This document shows positions 28,991 through 29,783 of a DNA stretch of 29,783 bases, piece by piece; position 1 is the stretch's first letter, and each line of letters opens with the position of its first letter. Position numbers and translations under genes: made by a program. A model generated the notes under the pieces. It was not told the origin of the DNA, made no database searches, and saw only the letters and a program-made list of their open reading frames with translations. The stretch is from Roseiarcus sp963755075 (GTDB lineage: Bacteria; Pseudomonadota; Alphaproteobacteria; Rhizobiales; Beijerinckiaceae), in contig CAVWKL010000075.1 of NCBI GenBank assembly GCA_963755075.1, positions 1 to 29,783 on the forward strand, written 5' to 3'.

Positions 28991-29053
28991 GGTTAGCCGC
29001 AACGCGTTAGCGGAGCGCGGAAGCCGCGCTCCGCTAACGCGTCGCGGCTAACC
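28991..29053. repeat. Very long palindrome upstream of transaldolase
   Basis: A 30-position hairpin: 10 bp (GGTTAGCCGC/GCGGCTAACC), one A/C mismatch (29001/29043), then 19 bp perfect (29002-29020 with 29024-29042), and a 3-nt AAG loop. The outer sequence matches the palindrome at 27405, so both belong to one repeat family. It sits 27 bp before the transaldolase start, in its leader. Confidence 0.9.
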
Positions 29054-29136
29054 GAATCGTTGAGGGCATTGTAGTCGAATTGCGCACCGGCGGCGAAATG
29101 GGCCATTGACGATTTCATAAAATATGATGGAGCAGT

Positions 29137-29161
29137 AGGTCCGGCTTGCCGAGCCGGACCT
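29137..29161. repeat. Short palindrome of a second type
   Basis: AGGTCCGGCT and AGCCGGACCT form a 10-bp perfect stem with loop TGCCG. Unrelated in sequence to the two longer palindromes. Read on the - strand it translates to 'VRLGKPDL', a string I associate with repeat-derived reading frames in planctomycete annotations (memory, unverified). Confidence 0.75.
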
Positions 29162-29227
29162 TGAAGCTTGCAATATCAGCGTGCTCAACCGGAGACAAAC
29201 GTGAAACCAGCTCCCAAGCAAAGTCTT

Positions 29228-29783
29228 TTACTTACTTTGTTTGTCCCGCGTCTGAACCTTTTGAAAAGCCGAAGTTGACAATTGGAACAGCTCATTCTTG
29301 CCAAGTTCCGTTAGGCGCCCTCCGTCGAGGCCATCCCAAAGCCCGTTGACCGCTTCAACATGGGCAAAAATTAGAAAGTAGTCTTTCGTGAATTTATCTA
29401 ATATTCGAATCGTTTCGAGAAGATCATGATTGGACCTTGCATTGCTGGTGTCATACCCGCTCTGTCCTGCAAAAGCTACTCCTAGAAAACTGTTAATGTA
29501 GTCCTCGTTTTCTTGATTTTCAACCCAGTCTTCATGAAAAACGACGATGGTGTGAATACCGTTCCGACCATCCTTGACTGAAAGTTCTACTCCGGGCATC
29601 AAGTAAATGTCTTCCTTTTTCCCGGCTTTCTTGAGTGCTTTGAATTCATCGCGTTCGAACTTATTGTGGTTTGTGATTACTCCGACGTGTATGTCCGCCG
29701 TTTTCAGTGATTCGATATATCTATCAACGAAATCTTGCTTAGTTCCGGTGTCCTTAAATTCTTTATCTTTTCTGGTATGCAAA
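29228..29783 (-). CDS. PHP-domain protein, TrlF-like N-terminal part (partial, apparently truncated)
   Basis: About 185 residues entering from the right edge; the true start lies outside, and the TTG at 29782 is only the first codon in view. PHP-type metal ligands are visible: an 'LHT' near the edge (end of the DxHxH motif), 'VITNHN', 'MPGVELSV', 'HTIVVFH' and 'IFAHVEA'. The order and 'LIFAHVEAVNGLWDGLDGG' resemble the PHP part of TrlF-like proteins, where a large AAA/ABC-type ATPase follows. Here the frame stops soon after 'FQKVQTRDK', just where that ATPase should begin, and no ATPase motif lies in the next 130 bp. The gene therefore seems 3'-truncated. The region is clearly AT-richer than everything to the left (roughly 33-45% GC in lines counted), a sign of transfer. 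PHP enzymes hydrolyse phosphoesters; the role here is unknown. Confidence 0.7.
   Translation of the reverse strand, partial: LHTRKDKEFKDTGTKQDFVDRYIESLKTADIHVGVITNHNKFERDEFKALKKAGKKEDIYLMPGVELSVKDGRNGIHTIVVFHEDWVENQENEDYINSFLGVAFAGQSGYDTSNARSNHDLLETIRILDKFTKDYFLIFAHVEAVNGLWDGLDGGRLTELGKNELFQLSTSAFQKVQTRDKQSK

Overview
Most of the window, about 1 to 27,200, is GC-rich alphaproteobacterial DNA. The genes (sCache_2 chemoreceptors, a DegP/two-component/GlnE cluster, a cyclic beta-1,2-glucan synthase, NiFe-hydrogenase maturation genes) point to Hyphomicrobiales, perhaps a Beijerinckiaceae- or Methylocystaceae-like bacterium. That placement is inference from gene content only. From about 27,200 the DNA changes character. 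Base composition drops, long perfect palindromes appear between genes, and the gene content (transaldolase, retropepsin-like protease, PHP-domain protein) looks planctomycete-like. The junction lies inside hypC, which loses its own C-terminus and stop codon. The window therefore looks like either an assembly chimera or a real insertion of foreign DNA.

Layout: (1) 1-4304: two tandem methyl-accepting chemotaxis receptors. Their last ~1465 bp are essentially identical while their sensor domains have diverged. (2) 4420-11124, + strand: a DegP/HtrA protease with its own intrinsic terminator, then a tightly coupled OmpR-type regulator, a histidine kinase and glnE; the last three reading frames overlap. 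(3) 11176-19741, - strand: a very large cyclic beta-1,2-glucan synthase gene (about 2854 codons), convergent with glnE and interrupted by one apparent single-base frameshift near 18,550. (4) 19742-20487: a non-coding stretch holding an inverted repeat that matches the CIRCE/HrcA operator but has no chaperone gene beside it, then tRNA-Pro(CGG) on the - strand. (5) 20488-21712: an F420-oxidoreductase-like NADP-binding protein and a CBS-pair protein. (6) 21964-27200: a NiCoT nickel permease followed by hypA-hypB-hypF-hypC, a nickel import and NiFe-hydrogenase maturation cluster; hypD and hypE are absent because the sequence changes at the junction. (7) 27200-29783: the tail of an unidentified protein, two long palindromes and one short one, a retropepsin-like protease and a transaldolase on the - strand, and the truncated N-terminal part of a PHP-domain (TrlF-like) protein running off the right edge in clearly AT-richer DNA.

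In the alphaproteobacterial part the genes serve environmental sensing (receptors, two-component system), envelope quality control and osmotic adaptation (DegP, cyclic glucan), nitrogen control (GlnE) and hydrogen metabolism (NiCoT, Hyp). No complete mobile element, integrase, CRISPR array or rRNA gene was seen. I did not find a clearly new multi-gene system. The best leads are the orphan CIRCE element, the homogenised receptor pair, the hypC junction and the broken PHP protein.
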